Of a DNA stretch of 64,000 nt, positions 8,781 to 17,871 are shown piece after piece. The number at the start of each line of letters is the position of its first letter. The stretch's first letter is position 1. A model generated the notes under the pieces. It worked only from the letters and a program-made list of their open reading frames with translations. It made no database searches and was not told the DNA's origin. Origin of the DNA: Flavobacterium pectinovorum (GTDB taxonomy: Bacteria; Bacteroidota; Bacteroidia; Flavobacteriales; Flavobacteriaceae); the NCBI RefSeq assembly GCF_022802975.1, contig NZ_JAFEVZ010000010.1:1-64000 (forward strand). Direction: 5' to 3'. Made by a program: the position numbers and the translations under genes.

Positions 8781-11150
8781 TTATAGCTCAAAAAGCTTTC
8801 GTGTACTATTGAATATATGGCTTTCAAAAGCATCAAACGATTCTCTAATTTTTCTTTTTCCAGATTCTGAACCAGAATCATAATAATCAATTATACGCTG
8901 GGGAACCCCATAGTCACTTGCTATTTTTGCCTGATCAGAAAATGCATTATACTCAAGTTTTGCAAGCAGCCGATCTAATCCAGGAACCTCTTCGAAAGTC
9001 TTTGCATCCCTTTGTGAAAGACTATACTTGTACATAATATTAAATACGCCCAGATACTTTACAAGCTGGTATTTAAATGTATTATAGACCAGTTCAGATG
9101 CCTTTCGCATCGCCTTGTCTACATCCTCACGCAGGGTATTAATCCTAAAATTAAAAAGTCCGTTAAACCCCTCTTTCAAATACCAGTAAAGCGAGTAGGT
9201 AATTCGCGAATACTCTCTTTCTATAGATTCGTTTTCCCTGGTATAGACTGCTTTATCAAGTAGATGTATAAAATTTTTATCCCTGACGATAGGCCTTATA
9301 ACGTCAATAAACACTTGAAAACCTTCGAAATCAATCTGATTCATCATAACTTTCTGAACCAAGGCGTCGACTTGATACAACTGCTCAGGTCCCAATAAGT
9401 TGATTCGGTCAAATATTAATATTTTATCTTCTCTGGAAACCGTTTTAAATAATTGCATTATCTCTTCATCAATCCCTCTTTCATCCTGAAGCTGCTGAAT
9501 ATGCTGCTTTTTTTCTTTTTCATCTTGTCCTAAAAAATCATCTCCGGTCATATCCAGGTCTGCCCCGTCTTTTGACACAGAAACATCAAAGTTTTTATGC
9601 TTGATCCCGCCATCATCAGATTCTATGACCTTATCAAAGTCGTTTTTTAACGTAATAACCGAACCTTCAAAATGTTCCATGAACCGTCCTGCCCTTCCCG
9701 CAATATTTTTAGCATCAAATGCTTTCAGCGGTTTGATACCCTTCATGTCAAATAGTGCAATCAAATTTTTAGCTGACGTATTGACTCCCTCGGTAATAGT
9801 CGTAGTACATACCAAAATTGTAAGACCCCCTTCTTTGGAATTAAAGAGTTTTATGATCTCCTTCTGAATATACTTTGGCACCACACCGTGATGAATACCA
9901 ACTCCTCCTTTTAAAGCTTGTATCACGCACCAATCTTTATTATAAATTCTTTCCAGATGCTCAATAAAAAGTCCAAACTCCTCATCCTGCGGTTTCTTGA
10001 CAAGTTCCCATGATACAATAAAGTTAGCATAATTCTCTACGGTAACCTTCGTACTGCAGTATGCAATGGTTTTATGCTCTTGTTCAGGTTTATGCTCAAA
10101 AAAGCTTTTCAGCAATATTTTAAGCCTGCCTTGCTTTGAAGTAACGTTTTTACCCTCTTCCGTAAAATCGATCGGTATGCCGTCTATAACTTGTTTTTGC
10201 CTTCCTTTAACAACCGTATAAGACTTGCCTACGATTTCATAATCGTTTTTATCTATAAGCTTAATATTATAATTGGCTAAAAAAAGATCAAATGATTTAT
10301 TGTAAGAGGAGTCCATAACATTATAAAAAGTAATATAAGGACCTGCTAAAAGCAGATCCACGTTTTGACTCAGCAAGGCATAATATATAGCCATGCGATA
10401 CGCCAGATCACGATCATGCTCTTTGAGTTCCTGCTGATCGTTATCCATATATTCATTATCGATTTTATAAACCTCGTCCACAAAAACAAAATCAATATTT
10501 ATCTGGGATCCTTTTTTATCTAAAAAAGAAAGATAACGCTCAGGGGTAAATATGAATATATTTTTTAAGCCGTATTCTTCCTTTCCGTCACTAAGGGTAT
10601 GAATTGTATATTCGCTTTCAGCAAAATAGCTATAGGTTTCTTTCTCTTTCAGCCTAAACAAATTTTCAGTTAGAAGGGCAACTGTAGGAAAAATAAGGAT
10701 GACATTATTATATTTCATCTTTTTAATGACCTCATACGCAAGATGGGTTTTTCCAAAAGATGTGGATGCCGATAAAAAAAAACGATTTAAGTTACCCTGT
10801 ACAAACTGATCCAAAATCTGTTTTTGATAGCGGTGTAATTTGGATTTTTCGTCTGTATAAAGTGAGGATTCATATAAAAAAGCGGTAAAATCTGTAAGAT
10901 TAAGATCGTCTTCATCAAAATATAAACTTTCATTCAATTGTGTATTGACAAGCATATCAAAATAATGGGGAACACCTGTTTTATTGGCAAGATAAAGCAA
11001 AAAAGACTTATCAGCCTGCGACAGTTCTTTATCTTTTAAATAGTCAAAATAGGAACATACCTTGGCTACAAGATCAAAGTCAGCCATTATCCCTGCATTG
11101 TACGCATTAATAGCTCTAGCTATATCAATTGTTCTTTCGACTCTATCCAT
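8781..11150 (-). CDS. hamB: Hachiman defence helicase HamB
   Basis: Superfamily 2 DEAD/DEAH-type helicase of 789 residues. Motif I is STSFGKT (K134), motif II is VDEVYK (D225, E226), and motif VI is IAGRAGR. The N-terminal ~100 residues are helical and the C-terminal ~250 residues are outside the helicase core, as in HamB. HamB is a DNA-binding helicase that releases the HamA nuclease when it meets phage-associated or damaged DNA, causing genome clearance or abortive infection. The gene starts inside hamA with a 31-base overlap, which implies translational coupling. I chose the ATG at 11150 because it gives a normal N-terminus ahead of the core. The pairing with a DUF1837 protein makes the assignment strong. 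Confidence 0.85.
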   Translation of the reverse strand: MDRVERTIDIARAINAYNAGIMADFDLVAKVCSYFDYLKDKELSQADKSFLLYLANKTGVPHYFDMLVNTQLNESLYFDEDDLNLTDFTAFLYESSLYTDEKSKLHRYQKQILDQFVQGNLNRFFLSASTSFGKTHLAYEVIKKMKYNNVILIFPTVALLTENLFRLKEKETYSYFAESEYTIHTLSDGKEEYGLKNIFIFTPERYLSFLDKKGSQINIDFVFVDEVYKIDNEYMDNDQQELKEHDRDLAYRMAIYYALLSQNVDLLLAGPYITFYNVMDSSYNKSFDLFLANYNIKLIDKNDYEIVGKSYTVVKGRQKQVIDGIPIDFTEEGKNVTSKQGRLKILLKSFFEHKPEQEHKTIAYCSTKVTVENYANFIVSWELVKKPQDEEFGLFIEHLERIYNKDWCVIQALKGGVGIHHGVVPKYIQKEIIKLFNSKEGGLTILVCTTTITEGVNTSAKNLIALFDMKGIKPLKAFDAKNIAGRAGRFMEHFEGSVITLKNDFDKVIESDDGGIKHKNFDVSVSKDGADLDMTGDDFLGQDEKEKKQHIQQLQDERGIDEEIMQLFKTVSREDKILIFDRINLLGPEQLYQVDALVQKVMMNQIDFEGFQVFIDVIRPIVRDKNFIHLLDKAVYTRENESIEREYSRITYSLYWYLKEGFNGLFNFRINTLREDVDKAMRKASELVYNTFKYQLVKYLGVFNIMYKYSLSQRDAKTFEEVPGLDRLLAKLEYNAFSDQAKIASDYGVPQRIIDYYDSGSESGKRKIRESFDAFESHIFNSTRKLFEL

Positions 11151-12031
11151 TTAATTACTGTCTTTTTTACCAATTGTACATCTTCGATAGGTATAAAAAT
11201 GAAGAAAATTGTCCTCTCTATTGATAATTTATCAAATTTTAGTTTGGCATAATTCTTCTTTATATAATCAAGACAATTGGTGATGCTTTTGTCGTATCCG
11301 CCTGAACTCTGCTTAAATGCAATCATAATAGGATAAACAACCCCAATATCGTTCGCCTTAAAATCTTCAATATCTATCTTACCCTTTTCAATCCATTGTG
11401 TTTTAATTTCCAGCAGCCTGCTGGATGCCAGCGATGCATCATAGTTGCTGCTTTTTGACATTTCATCAAATATTGGGATAAAATTGCTCTCAAGGAAATA
11501 TTTATCCGTCAAAACTTTACTTGGCAGTTCTTCTAAGGCTGTTTTAATACAGGACGCCGAGGTTTCTCTAAACTTGGCCTCACCAAACCATAAATGAATC
11601 TGTCCTCCCGCTTCCACTAAGTGATAAGAATCATATCCTTTGGATTCTCCGTTTCCTGAAATAAAAAAATGGCCTTTTGAAATAAGCGGAGACGCCTTAT
11701 AGATTACGTGTAAAAGTGCATGTAATAGCACTTCTCCATAAAATCCGTACCCAAGCTTCGCAGCTTCCCCCGCATCGTGATTATATCGTATTCTGGAATA
11801 CAGCGCCTTTGTTAACAAAACTTCATCTTCCTGTAGCATTTCAAAAACATCAAAAGCATAGTTTATGATATTATTATAAATCACCTTTGAAAGATTACCG
11901 GCATCCACTACTTTAAAACAATTGTCTTCTTTGGTAGACAGCGGTGACTTATCCAGCTTCCGTTGATTACAAGGAAGACTGCATTCGAAAATGACCGTAT
12001 TTTTAACCAAATCAATTAAAGGCTGTTTCAT
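11120..12031 (-). CDS. hamA: Hachiman nuclease HamA (DUF1837)
   Basis: The 303-residue protein matches DUF1837, the HamA family. The central signature is GxGE (E100), then GNGESKGYDSYHL with D134, then LWFGEAKF with E151 and K153. That gives a D...ExK PD-(D/E)xK nuclease site. HamA is the DNase effector of Hachiman, held inactive by HamB until triggered. The gene is first in the minus-strand block and overlaps hamB. Upstream is a 671-base intergenic region before ssb on the other strand. I found no clear promoter box near the start. It is cytoplasmic, with no signal peptide. Confidence 0.85.
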   Translation of the reverse strand: MKQPLIDLVKNTVIFECSLPCNQRKLDKSPLSTKEDNCFKVVDAGNLSKVIYNNIINYAFDVFEMLQEDEVLLTKALYSRIRYNHDAGEAAKLGYGFYGEVLLHALLHVIYKASPLISKGHFFISGNGESKGYDSYHLVEAGGQIHLWFGEAKFRETSASCIKTALEELPSKVLTDKYFLESNFIPIFDEMSKSSNYDASLASSRLLEIKTQWIEKGKIDIEDFKANDIGVVYPIMIAFKQSSGGYDKSITNCLDYIKKNYAKLKFDKLSIERTIFFIFIPIEDVQLVKKTVIKWIESKEQLI

Positions 12032-12702
12032 ATAATAGGCTATTGATTATCATTACCGGGTATAAAATTATGCAGTAACCCAAAAAGTACATTGCTTAAT
12101 CCTAACTCCAGTATTTTGTAATTTCTTTACAAAATAATCTGTTTTCTGTTTTAATTTATAGCGAGGATTTGTCAACTAGTATAAATTCCAGACTACTTTT
12201 CACCCCGTCATTCCTCTCCAATCAAAACATTCAAATAAACTTCCCCTTTTTATAGACATAAATTAAGTTATTATAATTGAATATTTTTCAAAAACAAATA
12301 ACAATTTATATCAAACATACAAATTCGCCCCCTTTTTCTTTTACGGATTTCCGTAATCCTTTTTTTAAACGGCAATTTAATTTTTTAATAAAATTTTCAT
12401 GCAAGTATAAGTACCTGTTTTTTTAATGCTTTTCATCTTAATAAAGGAACTAAAAATTTGTGTAACTCATTTTCATTCGAAAACGGCATAAAAAGGCAGC
12501 CAAGATAGTGCCCGCCGTATGCTGCATGCGCATAATGGCGCCGCTTTCGCTTGCCACCCTTCGGGACTTATAGCACTCCGCATCCTCATAACCGGTCACT
12601 TGATTCTTGCTTTCTTTTTTCCCGTTTTTTCTTTTGAAAACAATTTTTGGGAGTGCAGGGAGAAAGAAATTTTAAATAACAGTAACGCTAAAATTTAAAA
12701 TC
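12032..12702. other. Intergenic region between hamA and ssb with a GC-rich block
   Basis: The region separates divergent hamA and ssb. Most of it is AT-rich, but about 12480 to 12610 is clearly richer in G+C and holds several short palindromes, including GGCGCC and TGCATGCG. On the minus strand a 44-codon stretch (12567 to 12433) is open, reading GGKRKRRHYAHAAYGGHY in part. It has no start codon at its beginning; an internal ATG would give only ~18 residues. I recall similar short translations near ssb in Bacteroidota conjugative elements. The DNA rather than the peptide may be what is conserved, for example as an origin of transfer, a regulatory RNA or a leader. This is not resolved. Confidence 0.4.
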
Positions 12703-13095
12703 ATGGAAATCACAGGACGTATTACAAAAGATGCACTAGCCCGTAAAGTGGGAAATGAAAAACAGGTCGTTAACTTCTCCATTGCCATAAATGACAGCTA
12801 CAAACCCAAAGGAAGCACCGAGTACAAACACATTACAACTTTTGTCGACTGCTCCTATTGGCTGAACGCTAAACTTGCCGAGTGGCTTAAAAAAGGGGCG
12901 CTTGTGCAGCTCTTCGGGCGTGTCGGGATTAGTACCTACATCGGTCACGATGGCTCAGCTATGGGGTCTTTGACCTTTCACATCAACAGCCTTAAAATTT
13001 TGGCTTTTGCCAAAAAAGAAGATGGTTCTGCGGGCGCTGTTATCAAGCCGAAAAAACAAAATCAATCTGACGATCCTGATGACCTGCCTTTCTAA
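12703..13095 (+). CDS. ssb: Single-stranded DNA-binding protein (mobile-element type)
   Basis: Binds single-stranded DNA during replication, repair or conjugative transfer. The 130 residues form one OB fold starting MEITGRITKDA, with VVNFSIA, FVDCSYW and GRVG segments typical of SSB. The tail ends DDPDDLPF, the acidic-hydrophobic tip that recruits partner enzymes. It starts a plus-strand run with an unknown gene, pcfK-like and pcfJ-like genes, an arrangement of Bacteroidota integrative conjugative elements. This is therefore most likely an element-borne SSB and not the chromosomal housekeeping copy. Confidence 0.9.
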   Translation: MEITGRITKDALARKVGNEKQVVNFSIAINDSYKPKGSTEYKHITTFVDCSYWLNAKLAEWLKKGALVQLFGRVGISTYIGHDGSAMGSLTFHINSLKILAFAKKEDGSAGAVIKPKKQNQSDDPDDLPF

Positions 13096-13138
13096 GGGAG
13101 GGCTCGGATTGTATTTATAAACGCCAAAAAATCAAATT

Positions 13139-13501
13139 ATGAAAGCCTTAGACAAAAACAAGTACTCGGATTACGATGTAAGCCATGTATTCAACGAAAT
13201 CATTTTAAGCCATTTGGACAGCTATAACGGAAAGAAAAAACAGCAGTTGAAGTCTTTCCTCGAAGACCTTCAGAAAGGGGGTTGTATCAGCGGTATGATA
13301 GGAGAATTTATATACCACAATGACTGCAGAGCTTTTTATATCAAACACCTTGAAGATTTGGAAGGAATTAAGAATGATTTGGAAGAAGCCTTTGGAGAGC
13401 CTGTTGCCAACCGATATAAACTGCCCCACTACACTTTTTTATGCTGGCTCTGCTTTGAGGAGTACTGCTACGGCATTTACAGAGATGTCTTTGAACAATA
13501 G
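13139..13501 (+). CDS. Uncharacterised 120-residue mobile-element protein
   Basis: A small acidic cytoplasmic protein with no signal peptide, membrane segment or motif I recognise. It has several aromatic and cysteine residues near the C-terminus (FLCWLCFEEYCYG). It lies 43 bases after ssb and 23 bases before the pcfK-like gene, so it belongs to the same run. A role in conjugative DNA processing is inferred from its neighbours only. Confidence 0.65.
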   Translation: MKALDKNKYSDYDVSHVFNEIILSHLDSYNGKKKQQLKSFLEDLQKGGCISGMIGEFIYHNDCRAFYIKHLEDLEGIKNDLEEAFGEPVANRYKLPHYTFLCWLCFEEYCYGIYRDVFEQ

Positions 13502-13524
13502 CTATTAATCAAACTTTTTCCATC

Positions 13525-13911
13525 ATGAAACCATCAGAGAACTTTAAAACCGCTATAGAGAATTATCTCAACACTACTGCGCAGGGCGATACTGTTTTTG
13601 CCCGAAGCCTTGCCAAAGAAACCAAAAACATCGAAAGCTGTTTTAATTACATTTTTGGCGAGGTCAAAAAAACAGGATTGTGCGCCTTTGACAATCAGGA
13701 AATTTTTGACATGGCAGTTAAGTACTATACCGATGATTCCATCGGTATTCCTGCCCCTGTAGCGTGCAGGGCTGTAGTACAGCAGACAGCAAAAGCAGAC
13801 CTGTTCTGTCAGCCTGAAATCGCCACATTTTCAAGTAAAAACGAAACCATACCTCAAGTAAAACAGGAAGTTAAAACCGTGCAGACCGCCTTAACACTTT
13901 TTGACCTATGA
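13525..13911 (+). CDS. PcfK-like protein
   Basis: The 128-residue protein resembles the PcfK-like family found beside PcfJ in conjugative elements of Bacteroidota and Firmicutes. Family-like features are the start FKTAIENYLN, the FARSLAKETKNIESCFNYI block and MAVKYYTDDSI. The biochemical role is not known. PcfK and PcfJ are named from a conjugative plasmid of Enterococcus. The C-terminal third is low in structure and Gln/Val rich. The ATG of pcfJ overlaps its stop by four bases, so the two are translationally coupled. Confidence 0.75.
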   Translation: MKPSENFKTAIENYLNTTAQGDTVFARSLAKETKNIESCFNYIFGEVKKTGLCAFDNQEIFDMAVKYYTDDSIGIPAPVACRAVVQQTAKADLFCQPEIATFSSKNETIPQVKQEVKTVQTALTLFDL

Positions 13912-15215
13912 TACCCAAAACCAACATCGAAAAACAGCTTACAGCACTAAGCGCTTCACTTGCTCCGATTACGCCCGAAGTTGAAGCTTGGGCTGAAAAA
14001 AATATTTTTCTAAATTGGGCTGTTTTATCAAGAGGAAAATTCTACTGTCTGCAGTGTGCGCACTCGTGGAAACCCGACAATGTCAGTGCATGCTCTAAAT
14101 TTACCAACTGCACAGCCTGTAAAGGAAAGCTCAAAATGCAGTCCTATAATCAGGTGCATTTCAAGGAAGTAGAATATTTTGCCGTTTTAGAAACCTGTGC
14201 AGGTTATCAGGTGGTTAGAGTTGTAATCGCCTATAAGCACATGAAGAAAAATTTTACGCCGACTTACTTCTGTAAAGAAGTGATGCAGCATTGGATAAAC
14301 CAAAAAGGGGACGTCCGCAGTTTTTCAATAGGCACTAATGTATTTTCAAATGCAATAGATGCTTGGAAATTCTATTCCCCCCTTGAAATCAAACCTAAGG
14401 ATTTCTTACGCAATGCCAAATATTACATCAATCCTTACAAAGTTTATCCAAACATAAAAGTGCTTGCCCTTTTGAAAAGGAACGGTTTCAAAAACTCGGT
14501 ATATAATATTGCTCCGCACCTGCTCTTTTCATCCCTTTTGACCGATCCCACAGCCGAAACCCTGCTCAAAGCAAAACAGCAGAACCTTTTGCAGTATTAT
14601 CTTGGCGCTTCACGTCAGCGTGTTAAACAAAATTGGCAGGCAGTCAAAACGGTAATCAGGAACAATTATAACATCGCTGATGTCCAGATTTGGGAGGATT
14701 ATCTCGAACTTTTGCGTTATTTCAAAAAAGACCTTTCGTGCGCATCGTTTGTTTGCCCCGAAAACCTTACTCAGGCGCACGACCGATTGGTGCAGAAAAA
14801 AAGGGAACTCCTCAGAAAGAAAAAACTCCATGACCTGCGCCTTGAAATAGAAAAGGCGCAGAAAAGGTACGCAAGTGATAAAAAACGCTTTTTCGGACTC
14901 TTTTTCAAGGAAAAAGAACTTAGTATCTCTGTAATCGAAAACGTTCGGGATTTCATGCAGGAGGGCGACGATTTGGGGCATTGTGTCTTTACCAATGAAT
15001 ATTATGACAGAAAAGATTCGCTTATCTTATCGGCTAAGGTTGCAGACCAATCAGTGGAAACCATAGAAATCTCACTCAGCCGTATGGAAATCCTGCAGTG
15101 CAGGGGATTCAAGAACAAGCCCTCCAAACACCACAAACAGATTCTGAGCCTGCTTTCCCAAAACCTTTACAGGATTAAGGAGCGCCTGCAAAAGAAGAAG
15201 AAAATAGTCAGTTAA
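13908..15215 (+). CDS. PcfJ-like protein with zinc ribbon
   Basis: The 435-residue protein resembles PcfJ-domain proteins of conjugative elements. A zinc ribbon is visible at C47xxC50 and C68xxC71. The middle part is helical, with a basic coiled region around 285 to 325. The C-terminal part contains DLGHCVFTNEYYDRKDSLIL, followed by a short strand-rich block ending in CRGFKNKPSKHH, which is the PcfJ hallmark. Function is unknown beyond association with conjugation. No relaxase or type IV secretion gene lies in the window, so this is a fragment or an edge of an element. A rho-independent terminator follows within 8 to 32 bases. Confidence 0.78.
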   Translation: MIPKTNIEKQLTALSASLAPITPEVEAWAEKNIFLNWAVLSRGKFYCLQCAHSWKPDNVSACSKFTNCTACKGKLKMQSYNQVHFKEVEYFAVLETCAGYQVVRVVIAYKHMKKNFTPTYFCKEVMQHWINQKGDVRSFSIGTNVFSNAIDAWKFYSPLEIKPKDFLRNAKYYINPYKVYPNIKVLALLKRNGFKNSVYNIAPHLLFSSLLTDPTAETLLKAKQQNLLQYYLGASRQRVKQNWQAVKTVIRNNYNIADVQIWEDYLELLRYFKKDLSCASFVCPENLTQAHDRLVQKKRELLRKKKLHDLRLEIEKAQKRYASDKKRFFGLFFKEKELSISVIENVRDFMQEGDDLGHCVFTNEYYDRKDSLILSAKVADQSVETIEISLSRMEILQCRGFKNKPSKHHKQILSLLSQNLYRIKERLQKKKKIVS

Positions 15216-15222
15216 AGACCAA

Positions 15223-15247
15223 AGCCGATAAGTTATCGGCTTTTTTT
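15223..15247 (+). terminator. Rho-independent terminator after pcfJ-like gene
   Basis: A perfect hairpin AGCCGATA/TATCGGCT with a three-base loop is followed by seven T. It closes the ssb to pcfJ run. Confidence 0.85.
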
Positions 15248-15265
15248 ATGCAGCAAAACAATGCT

Positions 15266-15297
15266 CAAAAGCCCGCCGGCCTGACTGCCAGCGGGCT
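15266..15297 (-). terminator. Terminator of the small minus-strand gene
   Basis: The hairpin AGCCCGC...GCGGGCT, read on the minus strand, is followed by TTTT. It lies about 23 bases beyond the stop of the 81-residue gene, which supports that gene's orientation. Confidence 0.65.
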
Positions 15298-15319
15298 CTT
15301 TATTTTAAAGATGCCATTA

Positions 15320-15565
15320 TTATTTGATGCTGATGGTATCAACCAGGTTTTCCTGATCTATGAAGGCCGCAATGTACTGCTGGACTTCATTGCGTTTTTC
15401 GGTGGCCGTTTCAAAGGTATTGATATGAAAGTCCTCGTCCTGGTCAAGGATATGGATAATCTCAGTGTATCCTTTTGAAATCAGGTTCCCTTTGAGTTTA
15501 AGTATGGTGTGCTGCTGGCGGGCATCCAAATCTTTTCTCACCTGTAGTTGTATCGCTTTTTCCAT
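15320..15565 (-). CDS. Small uncharacterised protein, 81 residues
   Basis: A short, soluble, mixed-charge protein with a helical N-terminus (EKAIQLQVRKDLDARQQ) and no motif I recognise. I prefer it over the overlapping plus-strand frame because it has a natural start. It also has a well-placed terminator behind it, and its composition resembles a real small cytoplasmic protein. It sits between the conjugative genes and the GHKL-nuclease gene, facing the former. Small proteins of this kind are common cargo of Bacteroidota conjugative elements, but its job is unknown. Confidence 0.6.
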   Translation of the reverse strand: MEKAIQLQVRKDLDARQQHTILKLKGNLISKGYTEIIHILDQDEDFHINTFETATEKRNEVQQYIAAFIDQENLVDTISIK

Positions 15566-15843
15566 TGTGAAAGATTGGTTTGATTTGTTTTTGGTATATT
15601 TCTTTAATCAAATATAATTATTTAGATCTGATGCACGCTTATTGCCAATGTTAAAAAAAAAGTGAAGAAACTTAAATGAAAAACTTACTTTTAAAAGAGT
15701 ACCATGTCATAAAATCATGCCCTTCTCAAATTATGCTTAAATTGAGAAAAAAACTATCTTTACCATTATTCTTCTTTTATCTGGTACATCAGATTGATAG
15801 CGAAACCCTACAATAAACTAGGCAAAAGCATAACAGGTTAATT

Positions 15844-17868
15844 ATGGCAGGAAATGTAAATGTTACTTCTAACGGGATAAAAAAGATCCTGCGCAATTAC
15901 CAGACTCCCAGCGCAGTTGCAGAATATATATGGAACGGATTTGATGCAAAAGCAAATACCGTCATCCTGAATTATACTGTAGATATGTTAGGGTATTTGG
16001 AATATCTGGAAATAATAGATAATGGGTACGGCATCAATCACAATAAGCTAAACTCAAAATTCAAGCCCTTTTATGAATCCGAAAAAGCCATAAAGGTCTC
16101 TGCGCCTAAACATACCTCTGCTATGCATGGAAAAAACGGGGTGGGCAGACTGACTTTTTTCACCTTCGCCAAAAGTGCACAATGGCGTACCACTTTTGAT
16201 AATGGGAAAAATTTTGAAACAAACACCATAGTTATAAACAGCAGCAATCTTACCGACTATACAGCCCAAAATACTGATAATGAATCTGACTTTTCAGGCA
16301 CTATAGTAACTTTTACCGATATACAGATTTCCGAGAACCAGATGGACAAAATAATTATCCCTTTTCTTATCCGGGAGTTCTGCTGGTTTTTGGAACTAAA
16401 CAGACATAAAAAATTCCAGATCATTATCAACAATGTCCCTTTGGACTATGAATCGAATATAGCCGAAAAGGACGAAGAAATTTCACTTGTTTACTCCGAC
16501 TCCAAATCAGCAGGCAGAACAGAGTTCAAAATTAAATTCATACAATGGAAAGAGGCGCTGCATCAGGAATATTCTAAGTATTATTTTCTAAATGACAAAC
16601 AAAATGAGATCTACAAGGATCATACTACCCTGAACAAAAAAGGAGATGAATTCTTCCACAGCGTATACATCCAAAGCGAATATTTCAATGATTTTGACTT
16701 CAACAGCTCTGAAAAGGAAACGCAGGCCAGTTTGTTTGGAAAGGCAAAATCTTCGCCCGAATACCGTTATCTGATAAAACACATCAGTCAGGTCTTAAGG
16801 GAAAAAAGAAAGCCTTTCCTGAGAAAATTTGCCGACAAACTCATTGAAAACTATGAAGAAAATGGAATCTTCCCTACCTATAAGACGCCGTGGGAAGAAA
16901 AATATAAAAAAGAGGATCTAATTGAAACCCTGAAAAGCCTTTATGAAATCCAGCCAAAATTATTTAGCAGCCTGAACATTAATCAAAAGAAAACCTTTGT
17001 ACGGTTTCTTGACCTGCTGCTGGATTCCAATGAAAGGGAGGACATATTTGAAGTTCTGGACGAGATCCTGGATCTTTCCGCCAATGAGAAAAAAGATCTG
17101 GCAAAAATCTTGAAGACCACAAAACTTAACAGGGTAATTGAAACCATCAAATTAATCCAGTCCAGGTACGAAACCATTGCCATTCTCAAAGAACTCGTTT
17201 TTAATAAAGACCTAAAAGCCAATGAGGTCGACCATTTGCAAAAAATGATTGAAAGCCACTATTGGATTTTTGGAGAACAATATCATTTGGTGACGTCGGC
17301 TGAGCCAAAATTTGAAGAAGCGTTGAGAAGGTACACCTATCTTCTCACGGAGAAAGATGCCACTGTAGAAATAGACCATCCCCACAAACTCAAAGAAATG
17401 GACATTTTTGCCTGCAGGCAGAATACTTTAATGGACAGAATTGAAAATATAGTAGTAGAGCTTAAACATCCCCTGATAAACCTGGGAAGCAGCCAATACA
17501 ATCAGGTTTACAACTATATGGAACTCATTCAGAAACAGCCGGAATTTAATGCGCCAAATATGTCATGGGAATTTTATCTGATAGGCAATAAATTTGATTC
17601 TACCCATTTCATCCAGAATCATATAAGTACAAACAGACCCCATGGAATAAGTTCTCTAATGATGCATTTAAATGAAGGCCGGATAAAAGTTTATGCCAAA
17701 ACCTGGAGTGAAATTTTTGCCGACTTTGAGATCAAACATAATTATCTTAATGAAAAGCTCAAATTAGAAAGGGAACAATTGACCATCCAGATCAATAGTG
17801 CACAAGAGGCTGTTGCAGCAGCACAAGAAAATTCAGCTGTACAGCCAAAAGAAATTATTGTAAAATAG
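15844..17868 (+). CDS. GHKL ATPase fused to a PD-(D/E)xK nuclease-like domain
   Basis: A 674-residue cytoplasmic protein. The N-terminus is a Bergerat-fold ATPase of the HSP90/MutL type. The N box is AEYIWNGFDAKA (E27, N31, D34), the G1 box is IIDNGYG (D59, G61, G63) and the G2 box is GKNGVGR (G96 to R102). Residues ~250 to 470 are a helical linker. The C-terminal ~200 residues contain EMDIF (D520) and, 19 residues later, VVELKHP (E539, K541). That is a D-x18-ExK nuclease signature similar to the Shedu/DUF4263 domain. The tail is coiled and Ala/Gln rich. It stands alone with a terminator behind it, next to conjugative and defence genes. ATP-driven clamping that licenses DNA cutting, as in MutL- or GHKL-linked defence proteins, is a reasonable inference but not shown. 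Confidence 0.75.
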   Translation: MAGNVNVTSNGIKKILRNYQTPSAVAEYIWNGFDAKANTVILNYTVDMLGYLEYLEIIDNGYGINHNKLNSKFKPFYESEKAIKVSAPKHTSAMHGKNGVGRLTFFTFAKSAQWRTTFDNGKNFETNTIVINSSNLTDYTAQNTDNESDFSGTIVTFTDIQISENQMDKIIIPFLIREFCWFLELNRHKKFQIIINNVPLDYESNIAEKDEEISLVYSDSKSAGRTEFKIKFIQWKEALHQEYSKYYFLNDKQNEIYKDHTTLNKKGDEFFHSVYIQSEYFNDFDFNSSEKETQASLFGKAKSSPEYRYLIKHISQVLREKRKPFLRKFADKLIENYEENGIFPTYKTPWEEKYKKEDLIETLKSLYEIQPKLFSSLNINQKKTFVRFLDLLLDSNEREDIFEVLDEILDLSANEKKDLAKILKTTKLNRVIETIKLIQSRYETIAILKELVFNKDLKANEVDHLQKMIESHYWIFGEQYHLVTSAEPKFEEALRRYTYLLTEKDATVEIDHPHKLKEMDIFACRQNTLMDRIENIVVELKHPLINLGSSQYNQVYNYMELIQKQPEFNAPNMSWEFYLIGNKFDSTHFIQNHISTNRPHGISSLMMHLNEGRIKVYAKTWSEIFADFEIKHNYLNEKLKLEREQLTIQINSAQEAVAAAQENSAVQPKEIIVK

Positions 17869-17871
17869 TAG

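Noticed and set aside
12433..12567. 44-codon minus-strand gene before ssb
   Set aside because: No start codon at the beginning of the open frame. Kept only as a sequence block of interest.
14610..14981. Minus-strand frame of 123 residues inside pcfJ
   Set aside because: It lies fully within the well-supported pcfJ gene and is rich in Phe/Leu from reversed Lys/Glu codons, a typical shadow.
15248..15478. Plus-strand gene starting right after the pcfJ terminator
   Set aside because: It overlaps the minus-strand 81-residue frame, runs through a terminator hairpin, and has a composition typical of an antisense shadow.
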